Assembly: GCF_016612535.1 (NCBI RefSeq)
Contig: NZ_JAENXS010000002.1
Location: 372,001 to 436,000 of the forward strand
Direction: 5' to 3'
Length of the DNA stretch: 64,000 nucleotides
Source: Bradyrhizobium diazoefficiens
Lineage (GTDB): Bacteria; Pseudomonadota; Alphaproteobacteria; Rhizobiales; Xanthobacteraceae
The first letter of the stretch is position 1. Each line of letters starts with the position of its first letter. Positions 28,535-39,444 of the stretch are shown here, one piece after another. A model generated the notes under the pieces. The model did no database searches. It was given only the letters and a program-made list of their open reading frames with translations, and had not been told where the DNA came from. Both the position numbers and the translations under genes were made by a program.

Positions 28535-29190
28535 GCCGGCGTCGGACCCCGCACGTCCGCGGCGCGGGTGAGCAAGGCCGGCGCGATGTCGTCGATGCGC
28601 TCGAAGACGAGATCGGGTCCGCGCGCCCGCAGCGCCGCCGGCGCCGCATAGCCCCAGCACACGGCGCCGCAGGCAATGCCAACAGCCCGCGCCGCCTCAA
28701 TGTCGCGGACCTCATCGCCGATCGAAATCACGCGGCTTCGGTCCACCCCGGCGCGGCGGACGACACGGCGGAATTTCGCGGGCTTGCCGAACACCGAGGC
28801 CGCGCAGTCGAAATGCGCGAACAGGGCGGCGGCGTCGCCAAGTTTCTCGCGCGCGTTGGCTTCGCTGTCCGACGTCACCAGCGCGAGCTGCACGCCGCCC
28901 TCAGTCAGCGTCCGCAACATCGCCTCGGCGCCCGCGAACAGCGAAATCTCCGCCGCCGCTTCCCCCTTCAGCCGCCGCGCATGCCGCGCGATCGCCGGCA
29001 GCTTCCACACGGGCACCTCGAGCCGGCTGAGGATCTCACGCGTCGACGCATGCCGCAGCCCCTCGACATCCTCATCCCTCACGCCCCGAAAGCCGAAGCG
29101 ATCGGCGACGTCGTTGATGGTGCGCAAGAACCAGGGGAAGCTGTCGACGAGCGTGCCGTCGAGATCGAAGATAGCGAGGGAGTGGGGCAT
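28531..29190 (-). CDS. HAD-superfamily phosphatase (phosphoglycolate phosphatase-like)
   Basis: A 219-aa haloacid dehalogenase-type hydrolase. Motif I is AIFDLDGTLVDSFPW (nucleophile Asp9, acid Asp11), motif II is LALVTSDSEANAR, motif III is KPAKFRRVVRRAG and motif IV is ISIGDEVRDIEAARA. A helical cap lies between motifs I and II, so it belongs to subfamily I (Gph/PGP-like). The substrate is not evident. It is convergent with the frameshifted small membrane gene and shares stop-codon bases with it. Confidence 0.88.
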   Translation of the reverse strand: MPHSLAIFDLDGTLVDSFPWFLRTINDVADRFGFRGVRDEDVEGLRHASTREILSRLEVPVWKLPAIARHARRLKGEAAAEISLFAGAEAMLRTLTEGGVQLALVTSDSEANAREKLGDAAALFAHFDCAASVFGKPAKFRRVVRRAGVDRSRVISIGDEVRDIEAARAVGIACGAVCWGYAAPAALRARGPDLVFERIDDIAPALLTRAADVRGPTPA

Positions 29191-29213
29191 TCCGGTCGCT
29201 AAGCTCTAGCCAC

Positions 29214-29855
29214 TTATCGTGCTTGTGCAATAGTCGTCAGTCGCGTGCATAGATCGCTGTATCGCTCGCCGACCAAGCCAATCTTTGGATGATGTCGAAG
29301 CCCAGATATCTCTTTGTCCGCGGCATTAAGAGCCGTCTGCGCGGCCGCGGCGGCGTCAGTTAGCCCGATGGCACTTTGAATGAGGGCGCGGCTTCCATAG
29401 AGGCGGAATACAACAATTGGAAACAGTTGTTGTTCATTCCCGAATTCGTCGAGCAGACCAAGGGCTGTCTCGTATCTGTTTGACAGTCCTTTCGTTGCGA
29501 CGAGCCAAGCAAAATCAAGCCAAGCCCAAGTCTGGACACGCGGCTCCAGGCGCATCTGCTGGATCGCGAGATCGTAGTAAGTCAGTGCGGCGTCGATATC
29601 TCCAGAGTCTAACAGACAGTCCGCCTTTGCGGATAAGGCCTGAACAAAGTTCAGCGAATCCGAGTAGCGATCAATCACATGATCGAAGAGAGAAATTGCA
29701 TCGATCCGATACTGCGGACCTGCCCCCATTAGGGTGAGGCCCTGAATGAAGACGTACTGAGCTCTATTGTGATCGCGCGCTTTGGCGAGCCGTTGCCAAA
29801 AATCCGTTTGATCTTCTTCCGACCAGCATTGCCTGCGAAACCAATCTGCGGCCAT
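29214..29855 (-). CDS. TPR-like helical repeat protein, function unknown
   Basis: About 213 aa, fully alpha-helical, with pairs of helices typical of tetratricopeptide-like repeats (SLFDHVIDRYSDSLNFVQAL and then AKADCLLDSGDIDAALTYYD). The N-terminus MAADWFRRQCWSEEDQTDFW followed by KARDHNRAQYVFIQGL is a recurring motif of an uncharacterised family. Base composition is clearly lower in GC than the neighbours (about 45% in some stretches), a hint of horizontal acquisition. The start may instead be 29882 (adds MSARVTGSS). Confidence 0.7.
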   Translation of the reverse strand: MAADWFRRQCWSEEDQTDFWQRLAKARDHNRAQYVFIQGLTLMGAGPQYRIDAISLFDHVIDRYSDSLNFVQALSAKADCLLDSGDIDAALTYYDLAIQQMRLEPRVQTWAWLDFAWLVATKGLSNRYETALGLLDEFGNEQQLFPIVVFRLYGSRALIQSAIGLTDAAAAAQTALNAADKEISGLRHHPKIGLVGERYSDLCTRLTTIAQAR

Positions 29856-29932
29856 CGAACTACCTGTGACGCGCGCGCTCATTTTTCAGGCGCGCCCCTT
29901 GATCAACGGTTGGCGGATTCTTCCTCCTGCAG

Positions 29933-32911
<2,979 letters not shown>

Positions 32912-33008
32912 CCGCGTTGCCCTCGAGGAATCCCAAAGGCGCGCGATCGCGCCAACGAAAAGGCGCGCTTCGCCCGGAACCGGGATCGGCGCCGATGGGG
33001 TTGTCAGC

Positions 33009-33023
33009 GAACGTAGGAAGAAC
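33009..33023. promoter_or_regulatory. LexA (SOS) box upstream of uvrA
   Basis: GAAC GTAGGAA GAAC is the exact inverse of GTTC-N7-GTTC, the direct-repeat LexA operator known for alphaproteobacteria. It lies 98 nt upstream of the uvrA start, a sensible operator distance. uvrA is an established SOS gene in that class, which makes this match meaningful. Confidence 0.8.
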
Positions 33024-33136
33024 GGAGACGGATTTCCAGTAGGACTTGCGAATCGTCAACGGATTGTTGGCGCGCTGGCGGCATGTGGCAGGAGGAACCG
33101 GGTGCGGGATGGCGCTGGAACGGGCCGCGAAAACAA

Positions 33137-33163
33137 AAAGGCCGGCGCAAGGCCGGCCTTTCG
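33137..33163 (-). terminator. Intrinsic terminator of the first omp gene
   Basis: On the minus strand AAGGCCGGC and GCCGGCCTT form a 9-bp stem with a short loop, followed by TTTTTG. It sits 42 nt past the stop of the gene at 33205-33864. Confidence 0.8.
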
Positions 33164-33204
33164 TAACGCGATAGCGTTGGAAGCGAAGCTCAGTACTGCA
33201 GCGC

Positions 33205-33864
33205 TCAGTACTTGGCGACGATCGGGCCGTTGAAGTGATAGTTCACGCCGAACTGCACGGTGTGGAAGTTGAGCGTGCCGGTCGGCAGGGCGCCGCTGAA
33301 GTAAGTCTCGCCGCCGAGGCTGCGATAGAGGTACTCGCCCTTGATCGACCACTGCGGAGCAATGAACGCTTCGACGCCCGCGCCGACGGTCCAGCCCGAG
33401 TGCCACTTGCTGTCCGACGCGGTCACGCCGAGCGCGGAGAGGCTGATTTTGTTGTCGATCCAGGCGTAGCCGCCGGTGCCGTAGAACAGGATCTGGTTGA
33501 CGGCGTAGCCAATGCGGCCGCGCACGGTGCCCATCGCGTCGGTCTTGGAGGACACGGTGATGCCGAGCGCGGTGGCCGAAGCGTTGACGTCAGCCCAGGC
33601 GCCGTCGGCCTCGAGGCCGAACACGACGTTGCCGGTCTGCCAGTTGTAGCCGGCGGTGCCGCCGACGAAGCCGCCCTGCATCCGGGGGCTGCTCGAATCT
33701 TCCCAGGCGCCGCCGCCAACGAGACCGAGGTAGAAACCGGTCCAGTTGTAGACCGAGGCCATAGCGACCGGAGCCTTGGTGTAGGGGCGCGCCGCGAGAT
33801 CGGCGGCCGAAGCCGGAGCGGCGAGTGCGAACAAACAGGCCGAAGCCAACAAAACCTTTTTCAT
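33205..33864 (-). CDS. Outer membrane beta-barrel protein (Omp25/RopB-like)
   Basis: A 219-aa porin-like protein with a signal peptide ([20 protein letters not shown]). The typical rhizobial linker [20 protein letters not shown] precedes the barrel [17 protein letters not shown]. Alternating aromatic/glycine strands follow, ending in [11 protein letters not shown], a tail that suits BAM recognition. ATG 33864 is fixed by the signal peptide. A paralogue lies just upstream at 34122-34889. Confidence 0.9.
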   Translation of the reverse strand: MKKVLLASACLFALAAPASAADLAARPYTKAPVAMASVYNWTGFYLGLVGGGAWEDSSSPRMQGGFVGGTAGYNWQTGNVVFGLEADGAWADVNASATALGITVSSKTDAMGTVRGRIGYAVNQILFYGTGGYAWIDNKISLSALGVTASDSKWHSGWTVGAGVEAFIAPQWSIKGEYLYRSLGGETYFSGALPTGTLNFHTVQFGVNYHFNGPIVAKY

Positions 33865-34048
33865 TTTCAACGTAATCCCAGTCCCAGTTTCTGTTGTTGC
33901 CTTCCGTGCGTCGGAAGGGCAGCGGACGCTGTGGTCCAACTGACGTCGTCGTACACCATTGAAGCCGTAAGTTGTGTCTCCCAAAAGTCACAACGGGCGC
34001 AAAATGTAACTGCCGCTGACCTATAGTTCCCGCAGGGAACAAGCAATG

Positions 34049-34074
34049 AAAAGGCCGGCGCGAGGCCGGCCTTC
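34049..34074 (-). terminator. Intrinsic terminator of the second omp gene
   Basis: AAGGCCGGC and GCCGGCCTT form the stem on the minus strand, followed by TTTTCATTG. It lies just beyond a small 11-bp tandem duplication (GATTAGTAC twice) at the stop codon of the gene at 34122-34889. Confidence 0.75.
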
Positions 34075-34121
34075 GAATTCTCGAATGATATCAGGTGGAT
34101 CAGTGCCTGATTAGTACTTGA

Positions 34122-34889
34122 TTAGTACCTGGCGATCACCGGGCCGCCAAAGCGATAGTTGAGGCGGACGAGGCCCATGTCGACGTTCTGGCTGATGTGA
34201 TCGCTCTGGAATGCCCCCCCGCCCGGCGCGTTGAGTGTGAGGGTCCGACCGCCCAGGAAGATGTGGTCGTACTCGACGCCGACTGTCCAGTTCGGCGCAA
34301 AGCCGAACTCGAGGCCGGCTCCGACCGTGCCACCCCAGCGGTTGTCCTTGGCGGAAGCGAGCAGGGTGCCGGCACCGGCGAAGCCGGGCGCGGTGTAGAT
34401 GTTGTACTTGTCGGCGACCACGGCGCCGCCGCCCTTCACGTAGAACAGCACGTTGTTCCAGGCATAGCCGACCTGACCCGTGATCAAGCCGAAGGCGTCG
34501 ATCTTCGTGCGGTTGCGCTGGGCCGGAAAGAGAACGCTGACATTGTCGCCGGAGAAGTCGGCCCAGTTGCCCTGGCCCTCAAGGCCGAACACCCAGTTGG
34601 CGGACTGCCAGCGGTAGCCGACCTGGCCACCGACCGTGCCGCCGGTGGCGTTGTGGCAGCCTTCGCCGCCTACGAACGCACCGCCGCCGAGCACAACATT
34701 GTCCCAGCATTTGTGGCTCGATCCGCCACCGCCATTGATGCCGATGTAGAAGCCACTCCAGTCATAGATGGTGGCGACCATCGGCGCCGGCGCCTTGGTG
34801 TAAGGACGTGTTGCGAGATCCGCTGCACTCGCAGGTGCAGACAGGCCCAACGCAACGATACCGATTGTAGCGAACAGAATTTTCTTCAT
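34122..34889 (-). CDS. Outer membrane beta-barrel protein (Omp25/RopB-like), paralogue
   Basis: A 255-aa barrel protein with signal peptide MKKILFATIGIVALGLSAPASA, the linker AADLATRPYTKAPAPMVATI, then YDWSGFYIGINGGGGSSHK. It contains two Cys in the first loop (CWDN and GEGCHN) that its neighbour lacks. The strands end in LVRLNYRFGGPVIARY. It is likely a surface protein of the Omp25/Omp31 type. Both omp genes lie between uvrA and ssb on the minus strand. Confidence 0.9.
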   Translation of the reverse strand: MKKILFATIGIVALGLSAPASAADLATRPYTKAPAPMVATIYDWSGFYIGINGGGGSSHKCWDNVVLGGGAFVGGEGCHNATGGTVGGQVGYRWQSANWVFGLEGQGNWADFSGDNVSVLFPAQRNRTKIDAFGLITGQVGYAWNNVLFYVKGGGAVVADKYNIYTAPGFAGAGTLLASAKDNRWGGTVGAGLEFGFAPNWTVGVEYDHIFLGGRTLTLNAPGGGAFQSDHISQNVDMGLVRLNYRFGGPVIARY

Positions 34890-35320
34890 TGCAGTCTCCC
34901 CAGTTTCGCCGCTCCAGAGGTCCCCGAAGCGGTCAATCAGGCGCGACGCCCACAAGAACCAATTCCGAGGCAACCGTAGTGCGATCTGGAGGGAGAGTCC
35001 GTCGCCGGAATGCAACAGTTACGGGTCAATTGGTGTGCACCTAACTTGATGAATGTTAAGTGCTTTTGCTCGATCTGGGGAACTCGGCAGGGTTCCAATT
35101 CATCGCGACGTGAAGAGTGGCACAGAGTGAGAGGCGTGCGCTCATTTCGCGTCAATTTCGACAGGAACAAATCTGGAACAAATGTTCGGTCGATGCTATA
35201 TGTGGGGATAACCGAGGGCGTGGCGGGTCGATCCGCGCTCGTAGCGTATAGGGTCGGCCCAACAGGCGGCAGCGCGGGCGCGCCTTTATCGATTCAGTGG
35301 ATTTGGAGTGGAGAGCGGCG
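34890..35320. other. Intergenic region between divergent omp and ssb genes
   Basis: This 431-nt gap holds the promoter of the minus-strand omp gene and of ssb. It contains an SOS box (35165-35179) and an AT-rich stretch near 35040-35075. TATATG at 35199-35204 is a possible -10 for ssb. No convincing ORF was seen. Confidence 0.6.
35165..35179. promoter_or_regulatory. LexA (SOS) box upstream of ssb
   Basis: GAAC AAATCTG GAAC matches the inverse of GTTC-N7-GTTC. The second GAAC also begins GAACAAATGTTC (35176-35187), a palindromic GAAC-N4-GTTC. The box is 141 nt before the ssb start and just upstream of a plausible -10 (TATATG). ssb is a known SOS-regulated gene in several bacteria. Confidence 0.78.
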
Positions 35321-35815
35321 ATGGCGGGAAGCGTCAACAAGGTCATTCTGGTTGGAAATCTCGGCAAGGATCCGGAAATCCGCCGCACCCAGGACGGGCG
35401 GCCGATCGCAAATTTGAGCATCGCCACCTCGGAGACCTGGCGCGACAAGAATAGTGGCGAGCGCAAGGAAAAGACCGAGTGGCATCGGGTCGTGATCTTC
35501 AGCGAACCGCTCTGCAAGATCGTCGAGCAGTACTTGAAGAAGGGCGCCAAGGTTTATATCGAGGGCGCGCTCCAAACCCGCAAATGGACCGACCAGAGCG
35601 GTGTCGAGAAGTACTCCACCGAAGTCGTGCTCCAGGGCTTCAACTCGACGCTGACGATGCTCGATGGCCGCAGCGGCGGAGGAGGCGGTAACTTCGCCGA
35701 TGAGCCGGGCGGCGATTTCGGCTCGTCGGGTCCGGTCAGCAGCGCACCGCGCCGTCCCGTGGCCGCCGGCGGCGGCGGCGGTCGCAACGACATGGACGAC
35801 GACATCCCGTTCTGA
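35321..35815 (+). CDS. ssb: Single-stranded DNA-binding protein
   Basis: SSB (164 aa) coats single-stranded DNA in replication, repair and recombination. The OB fold runs from [19 protein letters not shown] to about residue 110 ([11 protein letters not shown] and [11 protein letters not shown] are diagnostic). A Gly-rich linker leads to the acidic tip DMDDDIPF, the docking site for partner proteins. ATG 35321 follows GGAGAG. Confidence 0.97.
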   Translation: MAGSVNKVILVGNLGKDPEIRRTQDGRPIANLSIATSETWRDKNSGERKEKTEWHRVVIFSEPLCKIVEQYLKKGAKVYIEGALQTRKWTDQSGVEKYSTEVVLQGFNSTLTMLDGRSGGGGGNFADEPGGDFGSSGPVSSAPRRPVAAGGGGGRNDMDDDIPF

Positions 35816-35945
35816 GACGGAGCGCGCGCGGGCGTTGGACGTTGCCTGCTCGCGTAAGGCGGAAGGACTTCCAACCAATTTACGGGCAAAGCTCGGGTTT
35901 TCCGGGCGGACCTCATGTGCTGCCTCAAGCCTTTGACAGCGCCCT

Positions 35946-35984
35946 ATGTGAATGGTATTAACTTTATGTTAATCCTATTCACAT
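35946..35984. promoter_or_regulatory. Large AT-rich palindrome with an embedded TTAA-N7-TTAA
   Basis: ATGTGAATGGTATTAAC and GTTAATCCTATTCACAT are inverted arms of 17 bp (15 of 17 paired) around TTTAT. The centre contains TTAACTTTATGTTAA (35958-35972), an exact TTAA-N7-TTAA, the CtrA consensus. It ends 34 nt before the DUF2306 gene. It lacks a T-run, so an operator is more likely than a terminator. Confidence 0.7.
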
Positions 35985-36018
35985 GGTCGGTTCCCGCCGA
36001 TTTGGAGGACAGTTCTGC

Positions 36019-36417
36019 ATGAGCCTCGCGCCGCTGCTTGACGCCGCTCCGGCGATCCCGCTGCACGCCTTCGCGGCGATGGCGGCGTTCGTGCTCGGCC
36101 TCGTCCAGTTCGCAGCCCCCAAGGGCAGGCTGCCGCACCGGACGCTCGGCTGGATCTGGGTGGCGCTGATGACGACGGTGGCTGCCTCGTCGTTCTGGAT
36201 CCACCAGATCCGCTTGGTCGGGCCGTTCAGCCCGATCCATCTGTTGTCGATCTTCACGCTGGTGATGCTGCCGCTCGCGGTGTGGCGGGCGCACACCCAT
36301 CGCGTCACCGATCACCGGCGCATCATGATCCTGCTGTTCACTGGCGCGTTGGTGGTGGCGGGGCTGTTCACGCTGGTGCCCGGACGCATCATGCACCGGG
36401 TGATTTTCGGGGCGTGA
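36019..36417 (+). CDS. DUF2306 family membrane protein
   Basis: A 132-aa inner-membrane protein with four hydrophobic helices at about residues 15-33, 45-65, 70-90 and 105-125. IPLHAFAAMAAFVLGLVQFA, then PKGRLPHRTLGWIWV and HRVTDHRRIMILLFTGALVV match the DUF2306 pattern with conserved His and Arg between helices. The function is unknown (the family is loosely heme- or quinone-like). ATG 36019 has GGAGG 10 nt upstream. Confidence 0.85.
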   Translation: MSLAPLLDAAPAIPLHAFAAMAAFVLGLVQFAAPKGRLPHRTLGWIWVALMTTVAASSFWIHQIRLVGPFSPIHLLSIFTLVMLPLAVWRAHTHRVTDHRRIMILLFTGALVVAGLFTLVPGRIMHRVIFGA

Positions 36418-36585
36418 CGGATGCTTCGAGGCGGTTCATTCCGGGGCCGCCGAGGGCGGCGGTGAGAATCGCGTAAGTCTCTGGAAAAACAAACGGAAAA
36501 ACCGCTTCCCAAGAGCTTGCAAGGGTGGTTATCAGGGCCTCGATGCGCTATATGATTCCCAGATAAAATTTCACCGGATTCCCCT

Positions 36586-39330
36586 TTGGCCGACGACGAC
36601 AACAAGAAGCCCGGCGACGAGCCGGAGCGCTCGGATATTCGCCCCGTCTCCATCTTCGAGGAGATGAAGAAGTCCTACCTCGATTACGCCATGAGCGTGA
36701 TCGTGGCGCGTGCGTTGCCTGATGCCCGCGACGGTCTGAAGCCGGTGCATCGCCGCATCCTGTACTCGATGCACGAGCAGGGCCACACGCCCGACAAGAA
36801 GTACGTGAAGTCCGCCCGCGTGGTCGGCGACGTCATCGGTAAGTATCATCCGCACGGCGACCAGTCGATTTACGATGCGATGGTCCGCATGGCGCAGGAC
36901 TTCTCGATGCGCGTGCCGCTGATCGACGGCCAGGGCAATTTCGGCTCGGTCGACGGCGATCCGCCTGCCGCCTATCGTTATACCGAAGCGCGACTGACCA
37001 AGTCGGCGCTGGCCCTGCTGGCCGACATCGACAAGGACACCGTCGACTTTCAGCCGAACTACGACAACAACGAAACTGAGCCGTCGGTCCTTCCGGCCAA
37101 GTTCCCGAACCTTCTGGTCAACGGCGCCGGCGGCATCGCGGTCGGCATGGCCACGAACATTCCGCCGCACAATCTCGGCGAGGTCATCGATGCCTGCGTG
37201 GCGCTGATCGACAATCCCGCGCTCACCATCGACGAACTGACCAACATCGTTCCGGGACCGGATTTTCCGACCGGCGGCATCATTCTCGGACGGGCGGGCA
37301 TCCGCGCTGCCTATCACCTCGGCCGCGGCTCGATCGTCATGCGTGGCAAGGTTGCGATCGAGACCATCCGCAAGGAGCGCGAGGCGCTCATCATCACCGA
37401 GATCCCCTACCAGGTGAACAAGGCGACGATGGTCGAGCGCATCGCCGAGCTGGTCAAGGAAAAGAAGATCGAGGGCATCGGCGACCTGCGCGATGAATCG
37501 GACCGCGACGGCTATCGCGTCGTCATCGAGTTGAAACGCGACGCCGTGCCGGACGTGGTGCTGAACCAGCTGTACAGATTCACGCCGCTGCAGACGAGCT
37601 TCGGCGTCAACATGGTGGCGCTCGACAGTGGCCGTCCGCGGATCATGCATCTGAAGGACCTGCTGGCCATCTTCGTCGACTTCCGTGAGCGGGTCGTCAC
37701 ACGGCGCACCAAGTACCTGCTCGCCAAGGCCCGCGATCGCGCTCATATCCTAGTCGGTCTGGCGATCGCGGTCGCCAATATCGACGAGATGATCCGCGTC
37801 ATCCGCACCTCACCCGACCCGACCACCGCCCGCGACACCTTGATGTCGCGCGACTGGCCGGCCCGGGACGTCGAGGACATGCTGACGCTGATCGACGATC
37901 CGCGCCACCGCATCAGCGAGGACGGCACGATCCGGCTGTCGATGGAACAGGCGAGGGCCATTCTCGACCTGCGCCTTCAGCGCCTCACCGCGCTCGGCCG
38001 TGACGAGATCGGCGATGAACTCTCCAAGCTCGCCGTGGAGATCAGCGACTATCTCGACATTCTGCGCTCGCGCGCCCGCGTCCTGGACATCGTCAAGACC
38101 GAGCTCGCCGAGGTGAGGGCGGAGTTCGCCACGCCGCGCAAGACCGTCATCATGGAGCAGGAAGGCGAGGTCGAGGACGAGGACCTGATCCAGCGCGAGG
38201 ACATGGTCGTCACCGTCTCGCACGCCGGCTACGTCAAGCGCGTGCCGCTGTCGGCCTATCGGGCGCAGCGCCGCGGCGGCAAGGGCCGCGCCGGCATGCA
38301 GACCCGCGACGAGGATTTCGTCAGCCGCCTGTTCGTGGCCTCCACGCATACGCCGGTGCTGTTCTTCTCGTCCCGCGGCCAGGTCTACAAGGAGAAGGTC
38401 TGGCGGCTGCCGATGGCAGCTCCCAACGCGCGCGGCAAGGCGTTGATCAACATCCTGCCGCTGGAGCAGGGCGAGCGCATCACCACCATCATGCCGCTGC
38501 CCGAGGACGAATCGACCTGGGGCAACCTCGACGTGATGTTCGCCACCACCGGCGGCAATGTCCGCCGCAACAAGCTGTCCGACTTCGTCGATGTCCGCCG
38601 CTCCGGCATCATCGCCATGAAGCTCGACGACAATGAAGCGATCGTCGACGTGCAGATCTGCACCGAGCGTGACGACGTGTTGCTGACCGGTGCGGGCGGC
38701 CAGTGCATCCGTTTCCCCGTCACCGACGTGCGCGTGTTCACCGGGCGCACCTCGATGGGCGTGCGCGGCATTGCGCTTGGCGACGGCGACAAGGTGATCT
38801 CGCTGGCGATCCTGCGCCATGTCGAGACGTCTTCGGACGAACGCTCGGCTTATCTGAAGATGCGCCGCGCGGTCGCCGGCGAGGCTGCGGCCGAGGAGCC
38901 GGCAGTGGATGCCGAGGCCGAGGAGACGTCCGGCAGCTTCCAGCTCTCGCAGGAGCGCTATATCGAGATGTCGGCGGCCGAGCAGGTGGTGCTGACCGTT
39001 TCCGTCAACGGCTTCGGCAAGCGGACCTCGTCCTACGAGTACCGCACCACCGGCCGCGGCGGCAAAGGCATCGTCGCCATGAGCGTCAACAACCGCAACG
39101 GCAACCTCGTAGCATCCTTCCCGGTGGAGGACGCCGACCAGATCATGCTCGTCACCGACAAGGGCCAGCTGATCCGCTGCCCGGTCGAGGGCATCCGCAT
39201 CGCCGGCCGCTCGACCCAGGGCGTGATCGTGTTCGATACCGCGGAGGACGAACATGTCGTCTCGGTCGAGCACATCACGGAAGAGGCCGAGAGCGGCAAC
39301 GGCGAGAATGGGGAGTCAAACGGAGAGTGA
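36586..39330 (+). CDS. gyrA: DNA gyrase subunit A
   Basis: GyrA (914 aa) breaks and rejoins DNA to introduce negative supercoils. [20 protein letters not shown] opens the breakage domain, with the active-site Tyr in [11 protein letters not shown]. The GyrA box QRRGGKG is present in the C-terminal pinwheel domain, confirming gyrase rather than ParC. An acidic tail ends the protein. The start appears to be TTG 36586 (no in-frame ATG before the conserved DIRPV). Quinolone-region position 93, equivalent to E. coli Ser83, is Gln ([10 protein letters not shown]). Confidence 0.97.
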   Translation: MADDDNKKPGDEPERSDIRPVSIFEEMKKSYLDYAMSVIVARALPDARDGLKPVHRRILYSMHEQGHTPDKKYVKSARVVGDVIGKYHPHGDQSIYDAMVRMAQDFSMRVPLIDGQGNFGSVDGDPPAAYRYTEARLTKSALALLADIDKDTVDFQPNYDNNETEPSVLPAKFPNLLVNGAGGIAVGMATNIPPHNLGEVIDACVALIDNPALTIDELTNIVPGPDFPTGGIILGRAGIRAAYHLGRGSIVMRGKVAIETIRKEREALIITEIPYQVNKATMVERIAELVKEKKIEGIGDLRDESDRDGYRVVIELKRDAVPDVVLNQLYRFTPLQTSFGVNMVALDSGRPRIMHLKDLLAIFVDFRERVVTRRTKYLLAKARDRAHILVGLAIAVANIDEMIRVIRTSPDPTTARDTLMSRDWPARDVEDMLTLIDDPRHRISEDGTIRLSMEQARAILDLRLQRLTALGRDEIGDELSKLAVEISDYLDILRSRARVLDIVKTELAEVRAEFATPRKTVIMEQEGEVEDEDLIQREDMVVTVSHAGYVKRVPLSAYRAQRRGGKGRAGMQTRDEDFVSRLFVASTHTPVLFFSSRGQVYKEKVWRLPMAAPNARGKALINILPLEQGERITTIMPLPEDESTWGNLDVMFATTGGNVRRNKLSDFVDVRRSGIIAMKLDDNEAIVDVQICTERDDVLLTGAGGQCIRFPVTDVRVFTGRTSMGVRGIALGDGDKVISLAILRHVETSSDERSAYLKMRRAVAGEAAAEEPAVDAEAEETSGSFQLSQERYIEMSAAEQVVLTVSVNGFGKRTSSYEYRTTGRGGKGIVAMSVNNRNGNLVASFPVEDADQIMLVTDKGQLIRCPVEGIRIAGRSTQGVIVFDTAEDEHVVSVEHITEEAESGNGENGESNGE

Positions 39331-39345
39331 CGTGTAGTCACTCCC

Positions 39346-39432
39346 CGTAGCCCGGATCGAGCGAAGCGAAATCCGGGACGTGCTGACTTGGCTATGAAAT
39401 CCGGATTGCGCTTCGCTCCATCCGGGCTACCG
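39346..39432. repeat. Two inverted CCCGGAT-family repeats
   Basis: GTAGCCCGGATCGAGCGAAG and, about 40 nt on, AATCCGGATTGCGCTTCGCT then CCATCCGGGCTAC are inverted copies of the repeat seen at 4657-4693. Together they form a long snap-back structure in the convergent gyrA-kup gap, so they may help end transcription on both sides. Confidence 0.75.
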
Positions 39433-39444
39433 ATTTGCGCTAGT

